From Lojkania enalia (taxonomy: Eukaryota > Ascomycota > Dothideomycetes > Pleosporales), in NCBI GenBank assembly GCA_010094045.1, contig ML986626.1:186001-250000 (forward strand): a DNA stretch of 64,000 nucleotides. The letters run 5' to 3'. Positions within the stretch are counted from its first letter, which is position 1. Each line of letters opens with the position of its first letter. The notes beneath the pieces were generated by a model, which saw only the letters and a program-made list of their open reading frames with translations, had not been told where the DNA came from and did no database searches. Shown here piece by piece: positions 45,843 to 57,540 of the stretch. The position numbers were made by a program, and so were the translations under genes.

Positions 45843-46548
45843 CTATTGTGATGGCCCGCCCTTAGGCTTGTTCTGTCCGTAGTAATGCGCCATCTCCAAT
45901 CCTGCACGCTTGAACCCGCACTTGACGTAGAACCCCTCATTCGCCTCCGAACAGTCGAGAATTGTCTACCCTGGAGTTAGCGCGAACGCATCCGTAAAAC
46001 AGAACTGGCGGTTTTTACCTTGTAGCATCCGACTTTCTCGGCGACAAAATCCAGCGCCTGGATGATCCTCAGCCCTAGCTTCTTCCCTTGCTGATCCTTT
46101 GCAACCGCTATATCCTCAATATGTCCCACCAAACCTAGGTTATGAATGAACTTGCGCTCGACGATCAGCGCGCCGGTGCCGACGACCTTGCCGGTCGAGT
46201 CTGTGATGCAGAGGAGGAAGTATTCGTCATTTCGGTGTGATATCCATTCGTAACGCTCGTTCCATTGCTGTATAGAGTTCCGTTAGCGACTTTCAAATGT
46301 CAAGTATGAACAGGTAATCTGGGAGAGGCGATGGCCTGGCAATGAGATTGAAAGGCATGTACCTGTTCCGTAACGTCGCCCACGGTTGTGAGTACTCTAA
46401 GCACGTCTAGAAAACCATTCTGGTAGTCTCGTCGCTGGAGTGGCCGGCAGATGTAGCCTTCTGGGAGCGCCGACGAGACTTCGGGGGAAATAAGCGACAG
46501 GCTGAAGAGCGGAGTGGTCGCGTCGGTAACGGGGCTTGTGAGAGACAT
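45843..46548 (-). CDS. GNA1: glucosamine-6-phosphate N-acetyltransferase Gna1
   Basis: GNAT-fold enzyme that acetylates glucosamine-6-phosphate with acetyl-CoA, an essential step to UDP-GlcNAc for chitin and glycosylation. Three exons are predicted: 46548-46363, 46267-46019 and 45965-45843, giving 185 residues, the usual length. The N-terminal part is LISPEVSSALPEGYICRPL and FLDVLRVLTTVGDVTEQ. Exon 2 holds QWNERYEWISHRNDEYF, the strand ERKFIHNLGLVGHIEDIAV and the acetyl-CoA loop QGKKLGLRII. The last exon gives TILDCSEANEGFYVKCGF. Introns are 95 and 53 nt; the second uses the acceptor GTAG at 45966, which keeps CYK/TILDC continuous, rather than the nearby CAG. The ATG at 46548 is in the conserved position. 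Confidence 0.9.
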
Positions 46549-47052
46549 TCTGCGGGTCAATTCGTATCGCACTTTGTGATATTTGAGGTGGAATGCGTTT
46601 GCCGTTTTCAGTGTCCAAGCGTGCGTGTGGTGTAGTGGTTAGTGTTGGTGGTCGATGCAGCTTTCAGCTGGGGGACGCAGTATTGTAGGACGGCGATCTT
46701 TATCGATAGCGGAAGCCAAGCTTTCAGGAACACGGCTCTTAAACTGGAACGTCATTGAAGGCCCTTTGGATTTACATTGTACAGAATTGCCTCAGTGGCC
46801 CTTGCCCGGGTCTCACCGTATTCCAAGGTTCCATCAGCGGCCTCTATGACCTTGTGATCCCCTAATTCCATATGTGTACAATGAAGACCCCAAAGCATTC
46901 ATACATATTTTCGTATCTCCGCCTGACGCCCGCAGATACTTGCATCAACTTTTGATCACGTTTATTGCTAGATGCCTCTCGAAGTCGGCTAAACCTCTCA
47001 CCAATTCCAATCAACCTCCTCTCGGGTCTCCGCCTTAGGTTAGCATAACCCT
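46549..47052. other. spacer upstream of GNA1
   Basis: GNA1 promoter and the 3' flank of the next minus-strand gene. A stretch at 46623-46645 resembles the 5' half of a tRNA (D-arm GTGTAGTGGTTAG), but no anticodon arm or T-arm follows. Confidence 0.5.
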
Positions 47053-47693
47053 TTATACCCACTCCTTATTCGTCTTCTCTTTGATTTTCTTCAAATCTCT
47101 TAGCTTCCGATCGCGAGTCTTCTCCTTCCTTGTACTTAGAGGATGGTCATGTATCGGGATAAGCTTGGCTTCGATGGGCCAACGGCGAAGGCTACGGAGA
47201 CCGACTTGACCTGGGGATGACGGGACCTCGGCATTGGAATCAGAGATCACGCGTTCGATTGTGGCACTTCCCAGCGGGTTGAACATCTCTTCAGTGAAGA
47301 GGTCGGACGCCTGGTTTGGAAGATGTTCGATGGTATCAGGTTGAATATTTGGAGGATCCTGGATCAAGATTTCTAGATGTTTTGCTCCTACGAAAATATA
47401 TTAGTCGCCTCTTCGATCAACTCTGATTTTTGCCTACCTCTTGAAGTTTGCGCCCGGCGAACATGACTGTCTTGTCTGGGCTCTGATGCGCTAGGTGACC
47501 TGCTTGCGGTTCTTATGGTCAGCTTCTCAAAGTTTGAGCGAATACCTTTGATTATGAGCCACGGAGGCGTCCCTGAGGAAAGTTAGCAACAAAATGAATA
47601 TCAGGGTGCTCACATACATTGTGAATGTCTCCATCTTGGTTTGAGATCTAAGTATCTTCTAAGAGCTTCCTTCACACGTTCGTCTTCTCCCAT
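47053..47693 (-). CDS. small basic protein of unknown function
   Basis: Three exons are predicted: 47693-47618, 47572-47438 and 47387-47053, giving 181 residues. The donors are GTATGT and GTAGGC and the acceptors CTCAG and CGTAG; the phases match exactly, which supports a real gene. The N-terminal 40 residues are aromatic and basic (DLKPRWRHSQWTPPWLIIKG) and look like a short folded motif. The middle is Ser/Arg-rich, and the C-terminus ends in a charged helix (RKEKTRDRKLRDLKKIKEK). No signal peptide or membrane helix is seen. I do not recognise the family. It lies 119 bp downstream of the next minus-strand gene, with its own ATG. An attempt to join the two by splicing did not keep frame or needed a 33-nt intron, so they are listed apart. 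Confidence 0.55.
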
Positions 47694-47812
47694 CCCCACC
47701 CTCACTTAATTCCCGTACGCCATACAGGTAACTCAACAATCATCTAAGGGTAGGGGAAGACGTTTTGGATGATGTCGTGTGCACTGGAAGAACGGAAGAA
47801 AAGGAATTAAAC

Positions 47813-49030
47813 TTACTCTTTGGTCGACCCATCCTTCCTACCGAACTTGAACATTCCCAGCTTGAAAGCACTCCTCTTCTTCTTGAGCTTTCGCTGTTGA
47901 TCATCTAGCGAAGGTGGCCCGGTATTTCTCAGGTAATAATTAAAATCACTGAGTTCAGTGGAGGCGGTGAGGGCTTCGTTCGGTGGAATTGGTGGAGCCA
48001 CTCGACGGTGTGTAGGCGATTCGGTGCTAAGCGTTTGTGTCACATAGGAAGCTCCCTGCGGACCGGAGACATCTTGGTTTTCATTCCAAGGTGAGTATTG
48101 GCCAGAAGCGGCAGACGCAAAGTCACTGGAAGTATCCGTTAGCCTTCTGGAGTTGCAAAGAAGCGGATCTTGCGTCAACTTTTCTGGGGTATCTAACTCA
48201 TTGGTAGACTCAATTGATCTCTCGTACCCGCTCGCTTCAGAGTGTTCCACGGATGTCCGTTGGAGATCATAGTACTGTTGAATCGCGTAGGTATTGGACT
48301 GTTGCCCGATGGCATTAACGGAATCCTTGGGCATGGGTGTGGCAGTTGCATCACGGCCGATCTTGGGTGCCTCTGGGCCGTGGATCTGGAAGTGAGTTTG
48401 ATGATTTCGATTATGTCGCCGTTGGCTTTCAACTTTCCGAGGACGTCTAACAGCCGTAGTCCTAACTAGACCCTGGCTTCTAGACAAGGATTTATTACTT
48501 GATCGAGTTGAAAGTGAGCCATGATGGAATTCCGGAAACGATTGACTGGAGGCAGGCGAGGGCGGCACTTGTGACTGGTGCTCTTTAATTGGAGGTCTAT
48601 GATCGGCTTCTGTAAGAGCTTTAGATGGAAAGAGCACATATGACTTTGTGGGGCTTAGAGGGACTAAAGAAGTTGAGGGGGAGGGCTGCATTTCTCGGCT
48701 TGGTACGGAAACGGTTGCCTCATAGCTGTTTGCGCAAGGAGCATGTGGTTCATTGTCCAGCGCAATTGTTCGCGATATGTCGATTCGTTTTGTGGAATCA
48801 ACTTCAAAGGTGCGAGGCGTATGATTCACAAAAGTTCCACGGGGCCTCTGCGAGCTTCGTGGTTCTGGAAGGGTTGGATGCTCTGACACATGTTCAGTGC
48901 TACTCGCAATAGCAGCTGGAACGTAATCCCCGTTATGTGTTGCAAGCACCTTGCCATCAGGTTTCCTCTCAGCCGCGGTCTTCTCCTGCGCACCTGCCAG
49001 TGCGTAGGTACTAATTCCGATGGGAAGCAT
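47813..49030 (-). CDS. Ser/Pro-rich protein with basic C-terminal motif, unknown
   Basis: Open frame of 405 codons from an ATG at 49030 to a TAA at 47813, with no introns needed. Most of the protein is low-complexity and Ser/Thr/Pro-rich and probably disordered (STSLVPLSPTKSYVLFP and HHGSLSTRSSNKSLSRS). Near the middle it has a basic stretch, VRRPRKVESQRRHNRN. Its C-terminus is more protein-like: SDFNYYLRNTGPP followed by the strongly basic, amphipathic LKKKRSAFKLGMFKFGRK. Such a tail could bind membranes or nucleic acid, but this is inference. The N-terminal 15 residues (MLPIGISTYALAGA) may be mis-assigned if an upstream exon exists. I do not recognise the family. Confidence 0.55.
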   Translation of the reverse strand: MLPIGISTYALAGAQEKTAAERKPDGKVLATHNGDYVPAAIASSTEHVSEHPTLPEPRSSQRPRGTFVNHTPRTFEVDSTKRIDISRTIALDNEPHAPCANSYEATVSVPSREMQPSPSTSLVPLSPTKSYVLFPSKALTEADHRPPIKEHQSQVPPSPASSQSFPEFHHGSLSTRSSNKSLSRSQGLVRTTAVRRPRKVESQRRHNRNHQTHFQIHGPEAPKIGRDATATPMPKDSVNAIGQQSNTYAIQQYYDLQRTSVEHSEASGYERSIESTNELDTPEKLTQDPLLCNSRRLTDTSSDFASAASGQYSPWNENQDVSGPQGASYVTQTLSTESPTHRRVAPPIPPNEALTASTELSDFNYYLRNTGPPSLDDQQRKLKKKRSAFKLGMFKFGRKDGSTKE

Positions 49031-49982
49031 TTCAACGCACAGTACAATGATCTCAGAGTCGTGAAGGGATCAAAGAGAATCCGAGACGAAAGGTGGTTTT
49101 AGTCACCTTCAATCCTTACGCTAAGCGCCAACAGCTGTGTGAGGGTTTGAGCCGACGGATCACCGCCTATGTGTGGAAGACGGTGCTGCCGAAGAAGTGT
49201 TGGCCTAAGAACGTGGAATGTAGCCAACCAAACGGTACTTAGCATATGCGGCCCCAGACACCTGCTGTTGATGGCGACGCCTGCAGCCGCTCGCCCAAGG
49301 TTGTAGTAGCTGGCAAGTCGGGGCGAGAAAAGATTTGTCGTAGTGGACAGACGTCTGCCGTGGAACGTGTGGCGTATTTAAGGGATAGGAGCATTTGCGG
49401 GATCACGAAGCTGAGCTCTGCGCTGACGATGGAGGCGTGACACGGCAGGGAAGAGGTGTGAGTGGGCGGGTTCGGTGGGGATTAAACAAGACATGTTTAA
49501 GCGCATGGCGCTAGTGGAAAGAAGACAGTGAGCTCTTTGGTGAATCGAAGAGGTCGAGGAGGAGTAGGAAGAGGAGAACGGTGAAGATGAAGAAAGCCAA
49601 GATGGAGGGAATGCTCACCACGACAGTAGCGCTAATCACTGATTCTGCACCTCTGTTCATCTACCTACCGCGCACCCGGAGGGTAGGCCAAGGTGCTGGA
49701 GACGCGCTGGACATCACGTCTACTGGATAGGGCCAATGTCACACATCTTTGTAGTGACACATCACACGGCGTTGTACGACTTACCCAATCGGAAGCAAAG
49801 CGTCGAGCTGACGATGGCTAAGAGGTTGTGCCGTTTGAAAAGGTTTCATTGGAATCATAATCGTGCTATAGCATGATGGTGATGGCATCCCCACGTACTC
49901 AAGATGGTGTTTACAGAAGGTTTGGCTGAAAGGAAAGTGCGATGGGAGGCAAACCCATCGACACCTTTCGGGACCCCGCCGT

Positions 49983-50014
<32 letters not shown>

Positions 50015-50500
50015 AGGGGGGAGGAGGGCTTTCTAGATGCTAGAAGGAAGATGCCCGTCACGTCTGTCGCGATCCTGGAGTCCATCAAAGCTAGCCACCA
50101 CGCTACGGGACGTAGCCCATGGAGTTCTTACCCACGGCTTCGTTGCTGGAGCAGCAGGCCCACCCATGTCGCTACTATCTAAACAATGAGAAATGCCTGG
50201 TGTAAATGCAAAAGACCCTGATTGTCACATTCAAACACCAACCCTTCCACTGAAAGATCCCAATGGAGAGCCTTAGGAGTCCATTCTTCCTTAGCGGAAA
50301 ATTCGCACTGGGTATCATGTACTTTCCTCCACCTGTTCTGCTAGATCAATTTCCGTCGGAACCCGGGATTCAATGGTTCTGCAATAGTTTGATCCGGATA
50401 GCTGAAGAGCTTTGGCTGCCTCGAGTAGTTATCCAAAGCTAGCTGCGTAGCGACAAAACATGCCTGGGTTGCTGCAGTCAGCTTCTCCCGTTTTGCACTA
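49031..50500. other. spacer between SEN1 and the Ser/Pro-rich gene
   Basis: About 1.5 kb containing the promoter of the minus-strand Ser/Pro-rich gene and the SEN1 3' flank. There is a GA dinucleotide run near 49983-50006. No gene seen. Confidence 0.5.
49983..50006 (+). repeat. GA dinucleotide repeat
   Basis: About twelve GA units followed by a purine-rich tail (to about 50024). It is a simple sequence repeat in an intergenic region and may be polymorphic in length. Confidence 0.85.
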
Positions 50501-53500
50501 CTAGTTCTTCTTTGGCTTCTTCGGTAGTGGCCGTTGCATCAGTGGGTTTGCTGGTTCCCTTGGTCTCCTCCGGATTTTGGGCCGTGTCATGCCTCCAAGC
50601 ACATCCCCTGGCCTTGGCTGAGGCATCTCTGGAATCGGTGTCTTGACATCTGGCGCTGGTGTTAGACTGCTGCGCCTCTCATCAGAGAAGCCTACAGGAG
50701 TTGAGAGGCGACTATCTGCGAGCGAATTCGATGCGCCTTCAGAGATCGGAGAGCTATCTTCCATATTAGTATCCTCCATCTTGACGTCCTCATCGCCGTC
50801 ATGACTCAGCTTTCGTTTCCCATCTAGAGTTATAGTATATGTATCTTCCGTTTCCTGCTTAATGGGCTCCGGATTCGGCGTGAACGAGGAATACCGATGG
50901 TTAACCGCCGTGTGACTTATCGGTTCGGATTGTAGCTCGTGCCTGATTTGCGATGGACGCGACGGCATAGGCGAATAGTGTGGAGTATGATTAGCCGGTG
51001 CAGGAAACGCACTTGAGTGCTTCCGGAGTATGGTTCCTAGGTCTCCATCCGTATAGCGGTTGCGCCGCCTAGCATCTTCGACCAATTTTCTCCAGAATTC
51101 CCCTCGAACCAAGGACTGTGAATTGCCAAGGACCCAAAGGGAAGACTTCGCACGTGTTAGACCAACGTTCATGCGACGGATGTCCTGTAAGAAGCCGATT
51201 CCTCCAGCAGGAGATGCTCGCACACACGAAAAGATGATAACCTCGCTTTCACGGCCCTGAAATGCATCTGTAGTGTTGAATTCCACCTCTTCCAGGATAG
51301 ATGATCCGTATTGTTGCGTGAAACGGTTTTTTAGTTCGCGTAATTGACTCTTATAAGGTGTAATGACACCGATCTTGCCTTTGATATCGAAGCCGGGGAA
51401 GTCCGAAGTCAATCGATTGTACAGCTGCAGAGCAACGTTAATCTCAGCAATGTTGATGAGTGAATGGCCTTTAGGTGCAGCTTGATGCTGACCTTGCACA
51501 TCAAAGAACCGATACGGGGCTAGCAATGAGCTTGCGTGCCATGGCCTCTTTCGCAGCCTAGCCATGTCATTCCCATCCAGTAGCCTGCTATCATAAAAGG
51601 TTTGACTAGGGAATATACTGATCTCTGGATGCATACGGTACTGTGTATCTAGCAGATGCACATCTTTAGGATGATTTCCCTGCATGCGGACGAACAAACT
51701 CTGTTCGTACTGGAAACGAGCCGCCTCTTTCGAGAAAACCGTGGGAGGGAGTTGCTTGGGGTCTCCGACGAGAATGCATTTGGCACATCCATATTTGAGA
51801 GGGATTAGGGCGCTCATTTCAACACACTGTGCTGCTTCGTCGACAATAACAGTCTCGAACTCTACACTAAGACTCTGAAACATTTCATGCCCACTTCCAC
51901 TTAGTGTAGCACAAATAACGTGTGCTTCGCCTAGTATTTGTTCCTGAGCCCGTCGACGATTGAGCTCTGCCGTTCGAATCGCTTGCTTTTCGCGATCCTT
52001 GGTTTCATCGATCTTCGTCCCAAGCATGGTCTTGCGTCTGCGAAGGGTATTTATATCGTCTTGCAATTTGGAGAGTTCTGGACCTTGCACGATTCCAGAA
52101 TCTAGTTGCGCTCGTGCATCTCGAAGCTGGTCTGATGCTTCTTTATGCTCTTGAAAAATCTTCCGAGTCGCCTCAGCATCTTTGGTGTTCGATGCATCCA
52201 CACCAAGTTTCTTGTTGACGAGTTCCTCTAGCGTAACATCTTGAACATTGGCATTGATCGCATCGCTGCGTCCTAGCCGGACAATATTCAACTTACGCTC
52301 TTGACCGTTTAATGTCTTGACCCCGTCTTTGAAGCGCATGACCAATTCATCAACCGCGGCATTACTCGGGGCACAGACAAGGAGCTTCTTGGGTGCAGTA
52401 TCCGTGCGAGGCTGGCCAGGGACGTTGATAGTTGTACCACGAGGACGGAGACTGTCAGATAAGATCGCACCGACAATAGCCACAATGGTTTTGGTCTTTC
52501 CAGACCCTGGCGGACCTTGAATTAGGGTAAACGCATCATTGTCAATTGCTGATTTTACAGCCTTAGCTTGGGCCTTATTGACATTGTAGTTACCGATAAG
52601 TGGTTCCAATTGATTGTCCTTGTATTCCAAGAGTGGTGAGGGCTTCGCTTGAATAATCTCGTCGCATAGATCGTAATACTGTAGGCCAAGTAAAGCTCCA
52701 TATTCACGCTCCAGAGGTGTGATTGATTGTATTTTAGATCCGAAGACCTTGCCGCTTGGTAGTAACGAAGATAGTAATGGGTTTGACGGCATGACGCGGT
52801 ATGAGACTTCCACGTGGACTTGCTTCCTAGCGACCTTAAAAACCCTTGCTAGACAATGAGGCTCTACGGCAGAAGGCACTTTAGATTTCGAAAAAAGAAC
52901 CACATCCCCCTCAGATATATTCAGATCCCGGTTCTCGACGTGAGTCATTGTGCTGCCAATTTCTTGGAATGCATCCACACTAGATCGCGCTGTGACGCGA
53001 ATCTCGTAAGGCTTGAAGGTGTTTTCCTCGCGCGCCTTGACAAAGCCTTGCCAGGCTTCAAGAGTGAGTAAGGGCTCGAAGGTATTCTGATAATCGATCG
53101 GGGTACGGAATGTATTAGACACCGTAGCGTAGTTGTCCCTCCTTGAGTTCGGTGGAAAGTCGCCGTCATGATAGTAGTCCCAACTGAGTATTACTTTGTG
53201 AAGCGGTGTGAGGTCGGGTGCTAATCGAGCTCTCATATCCTTAATTGACCGGACGACTCTTCGCTTTTTTACGGGCATTTGTAACTTAACTTCGTTGATA
53301 ATGTTGGTTTTCGGACCATTTCTGGCCTTTTTGTCTTTTTTAATGCCAAAAAGTTCCTCGTCGATGTCATCTTCATCGTCTGATTCATCCGAAGAATGCA
53401 TCAATCCCTCCCCTTTAGGTGCTTGATCCTTCCCTAAAATACCCAAGCCTTCTAGACCAGAACCGGCCTCCGCGGTCTGATCTGATATCCCCCTGTTTTG

Positions 53501-56500
53501 CTTCGCTCGAGCGATGGCGGCGGCTCTCTCCTTCTTCTGATTCTCTAGTTCGAGCTGTCGTTTGCGCTTGAACTCGGCCTGGTCGGCAATCTTCTTCTGA
53601 TCCACTGCCTTTGCCGCTTGAGCGTCTCGGGCTCTGATGGCTTCTCTTTGGGCCTGGAAAGAGCTAGCGCTACGAGTAGTATCGGCTAAGAGTTTTGCGC
53701 GTGCATCAACGTCCTTTGCCTTGCCGTCTGCTCCCGTGTTCATCCATTTGCTTATGGAGCTCTGCCTTTGTTGTTTGATTGGCTCCTCTTGTTTAACAAC
53801 CGCATGGCCTAGATGAATTTCGAGTGCGCGCAGCAATTGCGCCTGTTGCTGCATACTGAGCTTGGCTCGGACTTCGCCTGAAAGAATTCTCTCCATGTAG
53901 GTGAGAGTCTCCGTGTCCACCTCGATGGAAACACTTTTCAGACGAACAAGAAGTTTACTGATCAGGCTAACAGATTTAGTAGAGAGAAACTCATCTCGTA
54001 GACGTAACCACTTCGCCATTTCGCCCATCGTGCCCTTTGGCCATGCTAAAAGTTCTTTCTGGAGCTCAATACCTTTGTTAGAGGTATTCTCATCTGGACT
54101 AATATCCCTCAACGCTGTTGCAAAAATAGAACATTGGTCAAACAATTGATCGGCAAATTGCATTGTATCACGACAGAAGTTCATCATGGTGGTCTTTTCG
54201 TAGTATCCCAGATTGCTCCAATCTTCTGTAGTCCTGAATATCATAGTGAGGCACTCCCATAGATTTTTCCACAAGTTCATCGTGACGCCCGCCTGAGTGG
54301 AGTCGAAGCTCTGCGCGCGAAGGATTCCGTCTGTAGAATTGCACATTATATCTATGACATCCATGCATGTCGTGACCATACTCGGGGCGGGAGCAAACGC
54401 TTTCTTGCGCGTAATCTGTCGACAAGAGTCTGAAACACCTTGAATGATGTTTCTGTAGTGTTGCTTCAAAACGTGTTGGATTGCCTCTCGGCGTTCGTCT
54501 TTAGTGCTGATGACCTTCAATAACTCCACTGTCGAATTTCGAGTTTCCGTGGTCGATGAGAATAGAGATGAGATGATTGCGCTAGCTGCAGTAGGTTGAC
54601 CAAACAGCGCATTTAGCTGGACTATGTCGAAATCTGCAAGTCGCTCAATGATATCGGTGATGGACTGTGAGAGTAGTTTAAACCTGTCATTAAAATGCCG
54701 CACCGTAGGGGGTATTTTATCAATGCCTGGCTTCATGAATAGTGGCTCGAGGCCAATCAGGTTCCTACCTGCAATGAGTAAGTGTGTGGCGAGCTCAATA
54801 TTCTTTGCGTCGATTGCTTGAATAAGTGTGGTCCAGATTGGCCGAGAGGGAGGAGACTCGGTAGGTGACGGCTGCTTCGCAGTAATGAGCTGCCTTTCAA
54901 CTATGAGGGACTGGGATTCGAGCATGAAAGCGTGTTGAATCATTGACAAAGACAAACGCAGATCTTCCTGGTTCTTAGGGCCACTGAGTCGTTTTAGGCT
55001 AGTAGCAATAAGTTTGATATGGGCAGAGAGCAATTCCAACATCCCATTCACTGTCGGCTGTCCGACAAATGTGGATACAGTTTTACCTTCACACATTCGC
55101 GCTAAAGAGTTATTGAGGACATCGAGGCCTCCTCTAAAGCAACGCGCTCTCGAAAATTTGGAGAAATGGTCCGATTGGAGTCGACTAAAGAATTGATTTG
55201 CAAAAGCTCTGCACACTGGTGCAAGATTCGCCGGTTTGATAGACTCCACAAAAGGAGATATCCAGATAAGAGCATCTTCAAGATTCTTCACTTGCCCTTC
55301 ATTATCTTCCGTTGCTGTCAATAGCACCTGTTTGAAAATAGGATTGTTGAACACCTGTTCGACAATAGTGGCGGTAGAGGGAGTTATGGCGTCCATTGCA
55401 TCCCAAAACGCAACTGGCGCCTTTTCCAGAAGCAACTTCATTGTAGCGACAATGTCGTGGAACCCCCAAGAGTTGAGAGATAGGTGGTCAAGCAGAAGTC
55501 TGTAGAAATCGCCATCCAAACCTCGAAGAGAGTGTGTTATTAAGTCTTTGTCCAGCTTGTTAACGATGAGTCTCACCGCGTTCCAAAAAGTGGAGACAAA
55601 CGGTAGATCAAGGTTCGTCATCTGCACCTTCATCATTGCCCCAATAAGATGGTCACGTACAGCCCAATCAAATTCAGAGCTCAACATATCCCGCTTGAAG
55701 GTCGACCATGACACAGCTGCCCAGTGTAAGCGATTTTCGTTGTTTGAGAAAAGAAAACGAGTCATAGAAGGTAAGAAGGTCTGTAGTTTTAAGCGCTTCT
55801 TCGTCTGAACAAGTTTGAATGGTTCGTCGAAATGCTGCTGCAAAAGTTCCTCGTTCCGAATGAAAGCGTCGCAGCTCAAGCCTTCAAAAAAGGCATAGGT
55901 GGCTTCATTAGGGAGTATCCGAACGCTCCTAGCCTTCGGTTCGGCCTCCAGCAACACGGTCTTGGCGGTTTCTAAGCCCTGCTTGATGCGCTTGATGCAC
56001 ATATTGTCAATGATTTCTAGAAAGTCAATGACCATGTCCTCGTCGAATTGCCTGTGCTGGTCAGTGAATATGCGTCCAGATGGTGTCGTGGGTAAAGCGT
56101 ACTCGATTAATTTGCTCTTCCATTCAGCTCTGGACTGATGAAAGACGCGCACACAGACTTCGCAGCTCGTCATCAGATTGTCTAGCCGTCCAGACAGCCA
56201 TTCTTGATGAGGCCGAGCTTCCTCTCCATCGTACGCGAGAATCTGCAGAGCCTCTAGAGCCAGCCATTTTCTCTCGTATGCCTCTTGTATTTTCTTTTGT
56301 CGCTCATTTACGGCGACGGTATCATCATCAGGGTTCAGATTGGCAAGGTCCTCATCAAAATACACGGATCCATCGTCTCCGGTGCGCGGACAGAATAGGT
56401 GTTGCTCGACGGGAAGAGTTCTGAGTTCACTACTCAACGAGAAAAAGGTTAACTAGGATATCCGCAGGCATTCATATTGGGGCTAACTTACCCGATCCGT

Positions 56501-56517
56501 TCCAGCAAGTCCGCCAT
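50501..56517 (-). CDS. SEN1: Sen1 RNA/DNA helicase
   Basis: Superfamily 1 helicase that unwinds RNA:DNA hybrids, terminates short RNA polymerase II transcripts and limits R-loops in the nucleus. Two exons are predicted: a 26-nt first exon, 56517-56492, encoding MADLLERI plus two bases, and 56432-50501. The product is about 1985 residues, within the Sen1 range (yeast 2231). The N-terminal 900 residues form the helical Sen1 N-terminal domain. A Lys/Ala/Gln-rich linker follows (AARAKQNRG region). Helicase motifs: Walker A QGPPGSGKTKT near residue 1315, DEAAQC near 1540 with GDPKQLPPTV, the QYRMHPEIS motif, and TTDAFQGRESEVIIFSCVRA and VGLTRAKSSLWV near 1740-1775. The last 190 residues are disordered and end in a basic KRPLPKKPKKN-type tail that may serve as a nuclear signal. 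Confidence 0.94.
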
Positions 56518-57540
56518 TCTAGCTCACCACCGCCCTCGCAAATCCCGAAGGCCTTTCTTGTGCACGACCGGATCACGAGGCGCCGTGCATGGTCTGCCTC
56601 TTGCACGGGAGGGCTAGGACTGGGAAAACACAGCGAGCTTGATTCGAAGCAATTGCTTTAATACAATCACCATCTACCGGTGAAGGTGCGAAGATGCCCA
56701 CGGTACCCGCAAGGAATTGAGGTATCGGTGAGGGTGGGAGAGACAGCCCTGCAAGAATATTTCTTGTTAGCTATTTAATTCACCTTCCGGTCAGCGGGAA
56801 AGGCTTTATGAGAAACAGTGTGGGAAGTGTTGAAGAATTCTAGGGGTTGCTGTAGGACAGAAGGTAAGAAGCGGAAGATTCCACCGCAGTCAAAAGAAGT
56901 CACCGACGCGTCGAGGTACCATGCCGAACTAACTCCGTAGGGATTGGTACGCCAAGTCGCTAGCAACACTACGACAAAGTCTGAAATATCGTGGTTCGAG
57001 CAGAGGAGAGTGAAGGTAATTCTAGCTTCACGGCAGAAACAAAAAAGTTACCTAATAATTATGAACTAGTCGCGTGCTTAAACGTGTGAAGTAATTGACT
57101 TTCATTCATGGACAAGCGAACCACCACCCAGTCATTATGTATCGCTAGGCTAATCCTTCAACAAAGGTCGTCTCCAAACCTTAACCATCCAAACTTAAAA
57201 AAAGAAGGGAGGGGATAATGCACAAATAAGTAGAAAACTATCTCCTGGTAAAGACTTAGTTTATTCAAATCCCAAAAATACGCCATCGGTCTTCCCAGTG
57301 TGCTCGCCAACCCTGCTCATGGCGAGTGGAACTGCAAATATAACCCGGAATAAGAAGCCAGTGAAAAAAGATCCATCCAAACGCGCTAATCTACGAAACG
57401 CCAGCCCAATGTAGAATATCAATAGCATACTAAGAAAACATTTTATGCAGGGGAACTGAAACCGCACCCCGTCAGGCGTTAATATTTACAATCGCTACCG
57501 GCAAAGAATGTGCATCGGTATACTATTATGTCAAATATTG
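56518..57540. other. spacer between SEN1 and the flippase gene
   Basis: SEN1 promoter and the 3' flank of the flippase gene. Minus-strand frames at 56775-56969 and 57261-57467 are short and show no family features. Confidence 0.5.

Noticed and set aside
46623..46645. tRNA-like 5' half with a D-arm such as GTGTAGTGGTTAG
   Set aside because: No anticodon stem-loop or GGTTCRANYCC T-arm follows within 100 bp on the same strand, so no tRNA can be folded; it may be a fragment or chance.
47784..47816. GTAAGT...CCAG intron at the end of the Ser/Pro-rich gene, which might join it to the downstream gene
   Set aside because: It would be only 33 nt and leads to a stop 13 codons later; frame does not connect with the next gene.
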